Shown here: positions 54,564 through 64,000 of the stretch, one piece after another
Layout of the letters: each line of letters opens with the position of its first letter
Position numbering within the stretch: the first letter of the stretch is position 1
Source: Isoetes taiwanensis
Taxonomy: Eukaryota > Streptophyta > Lycopodiopsida > Isoetales > Isoetaceae
Reading direction: 5' to 3'
NCBI GenBank assembly: GCA_021234155.1
Contig: JAJEKV010000105.1
Location: forward strand, 434,001-498,000
Length of the DNA stretch: 64,000 nucleotides
Program-made: the position numbers and the translations under genes
The notes under the pieces: model-generated
The model's database searches: none
The model's input: only the letters and a program-made list of their open reading frames with translations
What the model was told of the DNA's origin: nothing

Positions 54564-55460
54564 ATAGTCCGAGACCTGGATAAAGAAACCATGTACATGC
54601 AGGAATAGGTATTGGTTGCGGATTTTCCATGCTGCGTCGGGGTTGGGTCCTTAAATGATTCCATCAAACCTCTGATGGTTTGCAAGCTTAGACCATCCCT
54701 TGGATGACAAAAATTCCACCGAGGATCTTAGTCACATTTGCCCTAGGTAGAAAAAATGGTTATTGTGCTACATATTCTAAACGAAGTGCACCTGGACTAC
54801 CTCAATCGTCGGATCTGTCCATCTTATGGCCCAGATCATATATTAGGACTTCTGGGTGTCTCTTGTTTCGATTATGGTCATTTATGACTTGGGGTGCCTA
54901 TGATTTTGAAATATGGAATATAGGTCCTCTTAAGGATAATTTGAGATACGGAGACTTGAATCTCTACCAAAATAATTTAATATCTTAATAAGAATTCTTT
55001 AACCAATGCAACCAACAAATTACCGTGCTTATATTATACCATATTTTTTTGGGTTGCCCCTAAGGGGGCAAACCCTTGTTTATGTGGGGTTTATGGCATA
55101 TTTCAGGTATATGCTAGTATATGCCTGGAATATGCCAATGACTGCTAAAAACCCCTTATCGGCTGTAAACTGGCGGTCAATTATGTTGCTGGTCAGGCAA
55201 TGTGGAAACCGGAGGCTATGGCGAAAATGTGCGCGATTTCCTGATTTTCTCGATCCATGGCCAATGCCCATCTCCATTATTTTTATATTTGTTTGATCCA
55301 ATTTCGCCACATTGTCTCCCTGTAGCCCGAGAGTTTTGTTCTGTATTCAGCTATGTATTTGGATAGGCTGTCTCATCGTCATGATGTACCAAGACTCTGC
55401 CAGTGTATGATTTGCAGGATTTGTACAGTGCCATTTTGTTGTGATTGCCATTTTTACATA
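54564..55460. other. No recognised gene
   Basis: Continuation of the region into which C inserted. AT-rich; the open frames of 75-96 codons here show no domain. Confidence 0.45.
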
Positions 55461-56310
55461 TTGTTGCCATTGTGGTTTTTTTGCAAGGCAGAGAAGTCCA
55501 AGGAGAGCCGTTCTTAGAGCATAGACATCTTGGAAATTATCTGCGTGCTATTCCAGCTAATGATTTGCCAAATTTGTACAATGCCATTTTGCTGTGAAAA
55601 ACACGTAGATGCTTGTATAGGAAAGATAAAATATATGCTAGCTTACTACTTATTGTGGGTGGCTATTGCTTACGTTGGCTATGCACATTTTTTGAATGTA
55701 GATGGGAATTATGGTTAGTTGAGAGAGAAGGGGTTAACGTGATTTGGTAGATCTATTATGCTACCAATAATATGGGCGTAATAGGTGAATCTAAATGGTT
55801 TTGGTTTTGACCATTGCATAAACAAGACTGTTTGATATATAGGAATAATTTGCACCATTTTGCAGATTGTTATGGATGCTTGGAAAATCAAACATCTGAG
55901 GAGAGAGCCTGCGTAGGGGATGTTTTCACTAGTGGTGTTGATTTATTTATGGCATACATGCCCGCGCCTTTTGCAAGTGACGCTTTCACACGCAAAGATT
56001 GCCCTTGTGGTTTTTGCAAGGCAGAGAAATCCAAGGAGAGGTATTGTTAGGGCGTAGACATCTTGGAGCATATCTACATGCTATTCCAGGTGATGATTTG
56101 CCAACTGTGTACAATGCCATTTTGTTGTGAAAAAACATTTTTGTTTGAGAAAGCTACTGTGAATGAGATTTTTTACACATTATTGGCCTTGTGGTTTTTG
56201 CAAGGCAGAGAAGCCCAAGGAAAATTGCTCTAAGGACATTTTATTTGCATGCTATTTAAGGTGATCATTTATCAAATCTGTACAATGCCATTTTGCTATG
56301 AAAAACATTT
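55461..56310 (+). repeat. Three diverged repeats encoding a CGFCKAEK motif
   Basis: Units at about 55470-55610, 55998-56135 and 56185-56310 share TGTGGTTTTTGCAAGGCAGAGAA, CATCTTGG, TGCTATTCCAG and TGTACAATGCCATTTTG. In the second and third units the first block reads CPCGFCKAEKSKE or PCGFCKAEKPKE, so this may be a multiplied exon with a Cys-rich motif. No complete gene is visible. Confidence 0.6.
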
Positions 56311-56969
56311 AGACCTTGCTTACCGGTTATTGTGAATGGCTATTATTTGCTTCATTTCCTGCCATGGCTGTACATGTGTTTTGAAGATAGGGTGAGAAAT
56401 AGGTTGGGTGCTTTGCCTGCGATGGCTATATATGTTTTGTTGAACTTAAATGGGGATAATCTACGCAATCCTGCAGACTATTATGGGTCTTTGGAAAAAA
56501 ATAGGTTGATTGTGTTAATGCATTTATGGAATACGTTTAACCAGATTTTTGTGCTTGGGTCGTTTCGTTCCTAGACGGTTTGACAGTAGAGATGTGGTAC
56601 ACTACAATGCTAGAACAGGCAGATTGCTGTATTTGGCTGCATAGATTTGTTTGGTATGCCAAATTATTATCCATCTGTGTGGCATGCATCTATTTTCTAG
56701 TTTTGTGTAGAAGCTGTCATTCATGGTGATGTTGCAGGCCTGAGGCATCGAAGGCGATGATACTGTTGAGCAGTGGAGGCACTTGAAGGATATCATGCTA
56801 ACAGCTTTGAGGTAGGTTGCATAGATTATGTAGATAGGATTATTTGCAATCTGCATAGAAGCATGATTTCATTAATTGGATAAAATAACGCAATTTTGAG
56901 AATTTTGAGCACACCTTATTTGCTCAAGCACGAATACTTTCACCTAGTACTCGACCCCAACAAACATGA
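56311..56969. other. No recognised gene
   Basis: AT-rich; an 80-codon frame at 56332-56574 has no recognisable domain. Confidence 0.4.
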
Positions 56970-57400
56970 GGTAATTAACATACACATATACATACAAATT
57001 TTGTGTTATACTTGTACGTGTACATGACACTCGTATAAGCTCAATAATGGCCCTACATCGTACACCAATAATTCACTTCAATAATTTTACTTCACTATAA
57101 AAACGGCTTCACGAGGGGGTAGAGGCCATTCATCTTCCATGGCTTCCTCGATGCCTCGTCCAGAGCACATCCGCTCTTTCAAGTGTTACTTGAGCTACAA
57201 CGATGCGGGCGAATCGCGCTAGAAATAGCGTTAAGCTTGATCCATGGCTCTTATCTAAAGCTGATGGACCCGCTAGTGCTTGCGGAAGCTCACTCGCGTT
57301 AAAGTCCATATTTACTGGGCTTCCCCGATCGAGATCTATGAGCTGAATGGCATCACGAGCTTTGATGTTGATGACGAGTGAATCTGCACCTGCTAATAAT
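56970..57400 (+). pseudogene. Small unknown gene, copy 1 of a diverged tandem pair
   Basis: A TATA-type signal CTATAAAAACG (57096) lies about 40 bp upstream of a start codon at 57139 (MASSMPRPEHIRSFKCYL...). After a stop at 57220, coding-like sequence continues in other frames and ends VKVHIYWASPIEIYELNGI then TSFDVDDE-stop at about 57380. Copy 2 ends in the same way. The family is not recognised. Confidence 0.5.
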
Positions 57401-57599
57401 GTAATAATGACATGGGTACCTAATAATTAAGTAAGGATGTAATAGCATTCTGATTAAGGATGTAATATCAATGCACCTAACCGAGAGTATATTGTAATGA
57501 TGTGCTATCCCACCTCCACTTATTCTCAAAAGCTGTCATTGAATTCAATCATAGCTAAATTCGTCAAGCAAACATGTTTTGAAACATACGCATATTAGT

Positions 57600-58000
57600 A
57601 CGCATACATATATCCATACGAAAGATGTATTATACTTGTATTTATACAACGGTCTTATACACGAGCAATAATGGCGCCGAAGTCTACCCCAATAATTCAC
57701 CTCAATAATTCTACCTCACTATAAAAAGCATCTCACTACCATTCCTCTCACATGGATTATTTGCCTTCCTCAATTCACCATAAAAGCATCTGCTCAATGA
57801 GCCACTCTCTGATCTTGTTGGTTGCCTAGACAAGCATCTTCTTCTTGATCCCTACTTGCGAAGAAAAGCTTTGGGCCGAGATTCATTGCCCAAGCGTCAA
57901 TTAATTCGTAATGATCCATCTGATTTGGCTTCCTGAGCGAATGAGCTATGAGATATCAGGGATCACTACTACAGATCCTGAAGGTGAATGAATCACCTGT
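57600..58000 (+). pseudogene. Small unknown gene, copy 2 of a diverged tandem pair
   Basis: The upstream part (CCCCAATAATTCACCTCAATAATTCTACCTCACTATAAAAA, 57686-57727, given here as landmark positions only in part) matches 57061-57103 of copy 1. The coding part contains DPYLRRKALG and ends MIHLIWLPERMSYEISGI then TTTDPEGE-stop (about 57990). It is interrupted by stops and frame changes. Confidence 0.5.
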
Positions 58001-58089
58001 TTAGCATTGTATAGTGTAAGAGCTCTTGTGTTGAGATGGAAAACGCAGAGCGTAACAAATAATAACTAGTCTATTGTAACTTTCATGTT

Positions 58090-60340
58090 ATGAATGATAT
58101 AGTAATTATGTAAAAGAGCATTGCATACCTCAAGAGTTCTCATCATCGTCCTTAGCTTCTTTAGCCACTAATTCTTGCAAATCGAGCCCTAACACTACTG
58201 GGGATCACCACTGACAATGGCCTGGTCTCTACGGCCCAACCATAGTCTATTGTTTTCAAAGGTTGGTAGCGTGGCGGGTCATTAGGATTGGGTCTCCAAT
58301 TCTTGCTCCAACAATCCCTATACTGCATTGCATATGAGGTTCCCTTTCTGGCAACAGGTTCAAACCAAGAGACAAACACCTCTTCATAATGTGGGAGATT
58401 AGGGTCCTCTACTGGGTCCTGTTCGGCAAAAGCCATCCATGTCTCCGCGGTTATCATGTGGTCTCGATTAGCAAGAGCATTCCCTTCTTGACATCTTGGT
58501 AGGGGTCAATATTTCAACCGGGTTCTTGGGTCTACCCGAAAGGCCCTACATAATGAGATGCTTCAATGTGCTCATCCACAAACACTCTTTCGGTTCTTCC
58601 AATGCACTTTGCCCAGTGCTTTGGGCGGGAATCCTGAATGACAGCTCTCTATCGGGCCGCACGTCACCTAGCACTTTCGCAAAGAAGGTGGACCAAAGTA
58701 GTCAATAACTTCATTCATATATGTTTGGACCATGACTTATCGCCACTCTAGAAATAGCTGCCAAGCGGCATCATGTACTTGGCAATAGAAGCTCTTAATG
58801 CACCTATATCTTTCAAGCTCCCATATGGTCATAGGGACCTTAGGTGACCCTCTCGGAATCATAGGTAAACCTTGGGCATCCTCCTTCCACATTCTCGATT
58901 CCCTTTTAGAGGAGCCACTCCCTATGCCCCCGCCTCATCTTGTAGAACATTAGTGGCCATCCATCCTTCATGCAAAACTTGAAGAGTAGAGGTTCCAAGT
59001 GACCACATAAACGGTCCTTCTTATCGGGGATAAATCCTTTCACGAATTCCTTCCAATCGAACCTCTGTCACAAGGTAAGGTGAAGGAGCCTTTGAACTAC
59101 ACCGCCAAGAGTTGCATAAGCTCCGGAATAGTCAATGCATCTGATCTTCTCATTAGAGTAGAGTAGTTTCCAAATAGGGCATCTATGTCATCGTGGATGT
59201 GTCCAACCATCATGAATCCCACCGCACTTGATCAAATACACCTAACCAAACCAAGTATGACAAGTAAGAGAAAAGATATCTATTCTTATTCGACTGAGCA
59301 ATTATCTAGCTGCAAGTAAAGCCTCCTAGGCAACTTGTTTGCTACCATGGGGCCTTTGATAGGAGGCATAAAATCATTTCTATTGCCATTCATCATTTTT
59401 TGTCCTAAGGTTATCTCGTGTTTAAAATTGCTTTTGGTTGCTTCGCTGGGACGATCAAGATCTCTCAAATGGCCCCAATTATCCTCGATTTATTCTCCAA
59501 AGTCTTCAAGGTATGATTCAAGGATCCCACATGAAAATTAGAATCATCGGGCCGTAGGTCCAAAGTGAGAAGTGGCCCAAGGCACCTATACCATGGCCGT
59601 GCATGAGAGCACTGTAACAATCGACCTTCGGGCGTTCACCCCTCCATACGACTTTGCTAGCTTCTCTAGACGAGGGACCATGGTCTTATTCTGATCCATC
59701 TTATCATGTATAATGGTTAAAGCGTGCTTTCGGAGATCTATGCGACAAAGCTCTCCAGGACCGCATAAAGGCTCACTCGCATGAAATCTGGGCCGCCATA
59801 TGTGATTTTCTCCCTATTGCAAGTACCCTTCTTTCGTTTGGATCTCTCCGGTCTTAGCAAGCTTTTCCTTTATGACAATACGGTGTGTTACACTTGGAAA
59901 ATGCTATCCTCTTAGCTATTGCTACCTCGAATGATTCTCTTTCCAAAGCGCATTTAAATGACGAAGGAGAAATATGCTTGTCCGTCATCTCCGTAACGGA
60001 AATATCTACTTCTTGGTGTATATCCTTCTTAGTCAAGACCGGCGTAGCCTCTTAACATTTTGTCTCGTTACCCTCGCTCGTAATTTTCGGCGGTGTGGCA
60101 TCGTCTCTGCGTTTCATCTATGAACATGGATAGCACAAGATTGCCACCAAAGTATGAGACCTTGGCTTTAGACCCAAGATTTCGCGGCTCAAAGCAATTA
60201 CGTGGGTCATTGAAAGAGCTTCTTCCACTTGTAAAAGTGGAAATGGAATGCCATAGGCTTTATGCCATGCTTTCACGCACACCGCTTGTTATTCAACATC
60301 GGGCTTATGGACTACACCATTTTCGAGCAAAGATCTAGCA
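58090..60340 (-). pseudogene. Decayed DUF7869-like gene
   Basis: Read downward on the minus strand: an N-terminal part with VKAWHKAYGIPFPLL (about 60270), a Cys-containing FSKCNTPYCHKGKAC (59860), WGHLRDLDRPSEATKSNF (59475-59420), LPRRLYLQLDN (59320), FMMVGHIHDDIDALFGNYS (about 59215-59160), IPELMQLL, and a C-terminal VSWFEPVARKG...PPRYQPLKTIDYG (58457-58161). The LDN and VGHTHxDID signatures are those I associate with DUF7869 proteins, which are abundant in repeats and may be transposase-related. That assignment is from memory. Stops and indels are frequent, although 58161-58457 remains open. Confidence 0.6.
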
Positions 60341-60424
60341 TGTTATATGCAAAAGTTGTCGCGCCCGAGGACTTCATGTTCCAAAAAAGGTTCTCATGCA
60401 AGCTATCTCCTGGGATGTAAAATT

Positions 60425-61008
60425 TGTTAGTGTGTATCAGGTTATATTATATGCATCTTATATTCATGAGAAGCAGTGGCAATGAATATATTTTTACTTT
60501 CAAGAACAACCTATGAGAAGCGGCTGGGGGTGGGTTGTAATGGTCTTCTGTGTTGAAGATTCAGTATACAACTGAGTGCTTTATGCATATAAGTGCTTTA
60601 TGTGCTTTAAGTGCTTTATGTGCTTGATGAAAACGCTATATTCCTTTTGTTGGCATGTGGGATATAAGCTGTAGATGAGGTTTCTATTCTGAGTCACTGA
60701 GATCTAGCCGTAACCGTCGTGCAAGAGATACATAGGAATGGGGTGCCGGGTTTGAGGTGTGCGGAGCTCTCGATGATGATGATCTATAGTTTGGGCTTAG
60801 GAAGTACTCATTGCTTTGAGTAAAAGTGATGAAATGATTTTGAGCATATCAAGGAATGAATGACCATAACTTGGCTTTCTTGATACTAGATGCTTTTGTA
60901 CTTGAAGATGTTTTATTGATTTAATATTGCTAGATTGAAAGTACAAGTAAATCATTGTGTTGAGCTTACATCTTTGCAAGGAATTGTTTTTTTTTTATTA
61001 ATCCAACA
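60425..61008 (+). repeat. Probable 5' LTR of the copia element
   Basis: The right end (ATCCAACA, 61001-61008) is fixed by the primer site that follows. The left end is a guess at TGTTAGTGTG (60425), which would give a 584-bp LTR with TGTTAG...CCAACA ends. GTGCTTTATGTGCTTTAAGTG repeats occur at 60590-60620. Confidence 0.5.
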
Positions 61009-61009
61009 G

Positions 61010-61022
61010 TGGTATCAGAGCC
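61010..61022 (+). other. Primer-binding site, initiator tRNA-Met, copia element
   Basis: TGGTATCAGAGCC, two bases after the proposed LTR end. Confidence 0.9.
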
Positions 61023-61041
61023 ATAAAATTCCAACTGCAGG

Positions 61042-62060
61042 ATGTCAACACGGTTTGGAGCTAATCTCCTTAATTCCATAGAGGTGTTTAAGGGAGATAG
61101 CGGATTCCAGTTATGGAAGCAAGGAATAAAGGAAGTATTGGAGTTTGAGAACTTATGGTACTTGTGTGATTCAAATATCACGGGTACTTGGAGCAAGTAG
61201 TGGAAGTGCCGGAGCAACTAGTGGTAGTGCCGATGTTAGTTCTCCGCTGCGGTGGTGGTGCACAAACCGAAACCGCAGATGTAAGAGGAACCGGTAGTAC
61301 AAGTACTAGAGGGACAAGTCTTGAGAAAGAGAAAACGAAAATTATGGAAGCACAATCAATAATTAGTAACAAGGTTGAACCTGTGATAAAGTTAAAATTA
61401 AGAGGTAAATCTCCGCCAGACATGTGGAAGTATATGATTGATAACTTTGAGGTTAAATCATCCTCTCAAATTGATGTGCTGGAAAAAACAGGTGAGAAGA
61501 TTAAAACTTTATGAAAAAAAAGACAACATCACCGAATTTCTTGAGAAGTTTGAGTCTATTATTGCTGACCTTGAGGGTGCGGGAGTTGTCTTGAATGAAG
61601 ATTACCAATTCTTTGCCATTTCTAGAGTCAGATCTCATAACTCACAACTTGCTACTCTTTTAAGAAATGTTGCCGTGTCAAAGGAGCATGCTATCAAAAT
61701 GATTCTGCATGAGTTTGAGCAAGGGAAGGATGCGATGATGATGAAGAAGTAAATTCTATATCTTTGGCAAAAGAGGTAAGAAATTATTTGATAAAGGAAA
61801 GTTAGGTCCCTGTTTTAAATGTAACAGCTTATGGACATTTGAAGAGAAACCGGCCCTAAGATAGACAGAGAAATAGTATGCTATAATTGTGAAGGGAAGG
61901 GTCATATGGCAAATAAGTGCCCTAGTCCAAAAAGAAATAAAGCACAAGATAAGAAATATTCTGAGAATAAAAACAGAGGAGGAAGAAACAAAATCAAGCT
62001 TAAATATGGTTAAAGAATCCGAGGAGGAAGAGTCGGATGAAGATATTGAGGTAAACATCT
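61042..62060 (+). pseudogene. gag of the copia element
   Basis: Starts MSTRFGANLLNSIEVFKGD, followed by FQLWKQGIKEVLE, the usual copia gag opening. The middle (61540-61752) reads ITEFLEKFESIIADLEGAG, and the nucleocapsid knuckle CYNCEGKGHMANKC is at 61879-61920 (CX2CX4HX4C). Stops at 61198 and 61512 and indels break the frame. Confidence 0.88.
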
Positions 62061-63130
62061 CAAATAATTATTTTTTTTCAAAGGAAAAATGTCATGACAA
62101 GGGTGTTCTCATTTTAGATTCGTGAGCTGAAAAATCGAAAAGCGTCCGACTCAAGGCTATTGAAAAATTGTAAGGGTGAAGCCGATGGACATGTTCGGTT
62201 TGGGAATGGAGAACTCAAGCAAATTAAAGATAGTGGGATGCTCGAGTTATTTGATTTGCAAGGAAAAGAAGGTTGTGTTAAGAAAAGTTTTGTGTATACT
62301 GGACTTGTTAGAAACTTAATTTCTATTGCTCAATTGGTAGACCTTGGTTATAAGGTTGTGTTTGAGAGATTGCAATGTAATGTGTTACTTGGAAATAAAG
62401 TGAAGTTTATTGGAAAAAGATTGGAAATCTATTTGGACTTGAAGCTATACATTGTGAACCAACTTGTCTTAATCTTATAACCATGCCATCAGTTGATACA
62501 TGGCATGGAAGATTTGGTCATGTAAATTCAAAAACTATTGAGCTTTTATGCAAAAAGGATTTATTGAAGCGGACTTGAATGAAACCGGAAAAAGCTGTAT
62601 GTCTGGATGTGCTCTTGGCAAACATAGTAGATTAGCTTTCAAAAGGTCAACAAAAGGCACAAGGGTTATTAGATCTTGTACATCTTGATTTATGTGGACC
62701 TATAGAATGTAACAAAGCTTATCACGGAAAAAAGATATTTCATGACCACGATTGATGATTTTAGTAGACATACTCACATTTATTGTTTGAGAACAAAACA
62801 TAAGGCAATGGAAGTGTTCAAACAATATGTAAATGAAGTTGAGACTCAAACCGGCGGGAAGATCAAATGCTTGAGGTCCGGGACAGAGGTGGAGAATTTT
62901 TGTCGGGGAATTTAAACAATATTGCAAAATGAAAGGAATAAAAAGACAACTTACTTGCGGATACACGCCTCAACGTAATGGGATTGCAGAAAGAAAGAAA
63001 TGAAACCTTGCTTGATGTTTGAAGAAGTATGTTGAAATTTTCGTGGCTTCCAAATTTCCTATGGGAAGAGGCCGCACAAAAGCTGCCGCCATGATTCAAA
63101 ATAGCCTACCTTCATGAGCATACAAGGTGC
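62061..63130 (+). pseudogene. Protease and integrase of the copia element
   Basis: The protease motif LDSG is LDS-stop at about 62117-62125. Then GAG-pre-integrase with WHGRFGHVNSKT (62500) and CMSGCALGKHSR (62598), the HHCC zinc site. The integrase core has TIDDFSRHTHIY (62748), TEVENF in place of the usual D-x-GGEF (62880), and a YTPQRNGIAERKN block (62960-63000). Several frame changes. Confidence 0.85.
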
Positions 63131-64000
63131 AATTCTCGATATGCTTTGGTCAGGAAGACACCGGATTATAGTAGGCTAAGATTGTATGGATGCTTGGCCT
63201 ACACACACATTCCAAGAACCGAGGAGGAAACCGGATGATGTGGCCATGATTACCTACCTTGTTGGGTATGATAAACAATCCAAAGCCTCAGATTATATAA
63301 TCCAAGCACAAGAGGAGTAGTGGTGAGTAGGGATGTTACATTTGATGAAACACAAGTGTATAAAGTTCTGATAAAGGAAAACAAGCAAAAGGAAGTTATT
63401 GAGAACATAACGAATGTTGATAATGCCGAAAAATAATAGGTCAAGTACTAAAGTGGTTGATTATGATGATGATGCTCTCAGATGACCTTAAGAATATAAA
63501 TGCGTAAGCTGAGGAGAACACCAATGAAGAAGTAGGTGACTCGGAAGAAACACAAGTCCAAAAATCAAGGTGTTTCACCGAGCCATCGAGAGTCATCAAC
63601 CAAAGGCTTTGTCATACCATCGAGAAAAAAAAGAATCAATTGAAGTAGAAAGGTTGCAGCAAGCAAATATCAAGGTTGATCCATCAATTCATGGTAGAAC
63701 AACTTCGAGGTAAGAGTAAAAGACTTCAAGATATAGAAGGAGAGCTAGATAGTATTTTTGAGATCCCGACTCATCTAGATCCAATTATTCCAAGTACATA
63801 TGAGGATGTATTAAATTCAAAGATATAAGGATAAATGGATAAATGCTATGAATGAGGAAATGAATTCTTTTCACAATACTAACACATATGAACTTGTTGA
63901 TATTCCTTGTGGAAAGAATATTGTTGGAAACAAGTGGCTATTCAGAATTAAAATAGGTGTGGATGGAAAGACACCTAGATACAAGGCTAGACCGGTGGCA
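63131..64000 (+). pseudogene. Integrase C-terminus and RT start of the copia element
   Basis: Linker with PTHLDPIIPSTYEDVL (63768) and then NTYELVDIPCGKNIVGNKW (63880-63935), the conserved copia RT start, followed by DGKTPRYKARPVA at the edge. The catalytic YVDD lies beyond the window. Confidence 0.85.

Larger units (their letters stand above)
60425..64000 (+). mobile_element. Ty1/copia element, partial (cut by window end)
   Basis: Primer site at 61010-61022, gag from 61042, CCHC zinc knuckle, protease, GAG-pre-integrase, integrase, then the start of the reverse transcriptase at the right edge. Integrase before RT is the Ty1/copia order. The coding sequence is interrupted often. Confidence 0.88.

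Noticed and set aside
57139-57400. Gene for a secreted or viral coat-like protein at the tandem pair
   Set aside because: The remaining peptide pieces are too short to support any assignment.

Overview
The window looks like nuclear DNA of a land plant. It holds a complete, 17-exon gene for MSH7 (the plant-only MutS homologue), plant-type GT-AG introns, and dense nests of LTR retrotransposons. The style of the repeats (long chromodomain Ty3/gypsy elements, a pogo/Tigger-like transposase, remnants of uncharacterised transposase-like families) suggests a large genome, perhaps a fern or another seed-free plant, but the species cannot be fixed from the sequence.

Layout. 1-2708 is the end of a minus-strand Ty3/gypsy element (A), cut by the window edge. 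2709-9778 is AT-rich, with a pentanucleotide microsatellite, tandem repeats, a decayed transposase-like gene and a TIR element next to a fold-back hairpin. 9779-15960 (+) is MSH7. 16346-17599 (-) is an intronless nucleotide pyrophosphatase/phosphodiesterase gene, convergent with MSH7. These two are the only clearly intact host genes. 21690-23907 is a broken pogo-like transposase and about 24405-25060 a MITE. 25736-40853 is a LINE-like retroposon with a 12-bp target duplication, split by a complete 13.5-kb Ty3/gypsy element (B, + strand, 26926-40380, duplication CCAGG). 41449-54558 is a complete 13.1-kb Ty3/gypsy element (C, - strand, duplication GGAAT). 54564-60424 holds repeats, two small duplicated gene remnants and a decayed DUF7869-like gene. 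From about 60425 to the right edge lies a Ty1/copia element that runs out of the window.

The notable system is in elements A, B and C. All three belong to one family: TGTGACG...CGTCACA LTRs of about 1.6 kb, an initiator-Met tRNA primer site, and gag-pol ending in a chromodomain. B and C both show a cargo block of about 4 kb between the primer site and gag. The first cargo gene encodes a histone H3: its first ten residues read MARTKQTARK in C (identical to the H3 tail through K9), followed by a charged linker of roughly 270 residues and then a full H3 histone fold. A carries the start of the same gene. Two further cargo genes (called ORF-b and ORF-c here) are conserved between B and C and not recognised. 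Pairs of long palindromes sit between the H3 gene and ORF-b in both elements, although the palindrome sequences differ. A retrotransposon with an H3-reading chromodomain that also carries its own H3 suggests a chromatin-directed strategy. All copies in this window have frame breaks, so activity would have to come from other copies.
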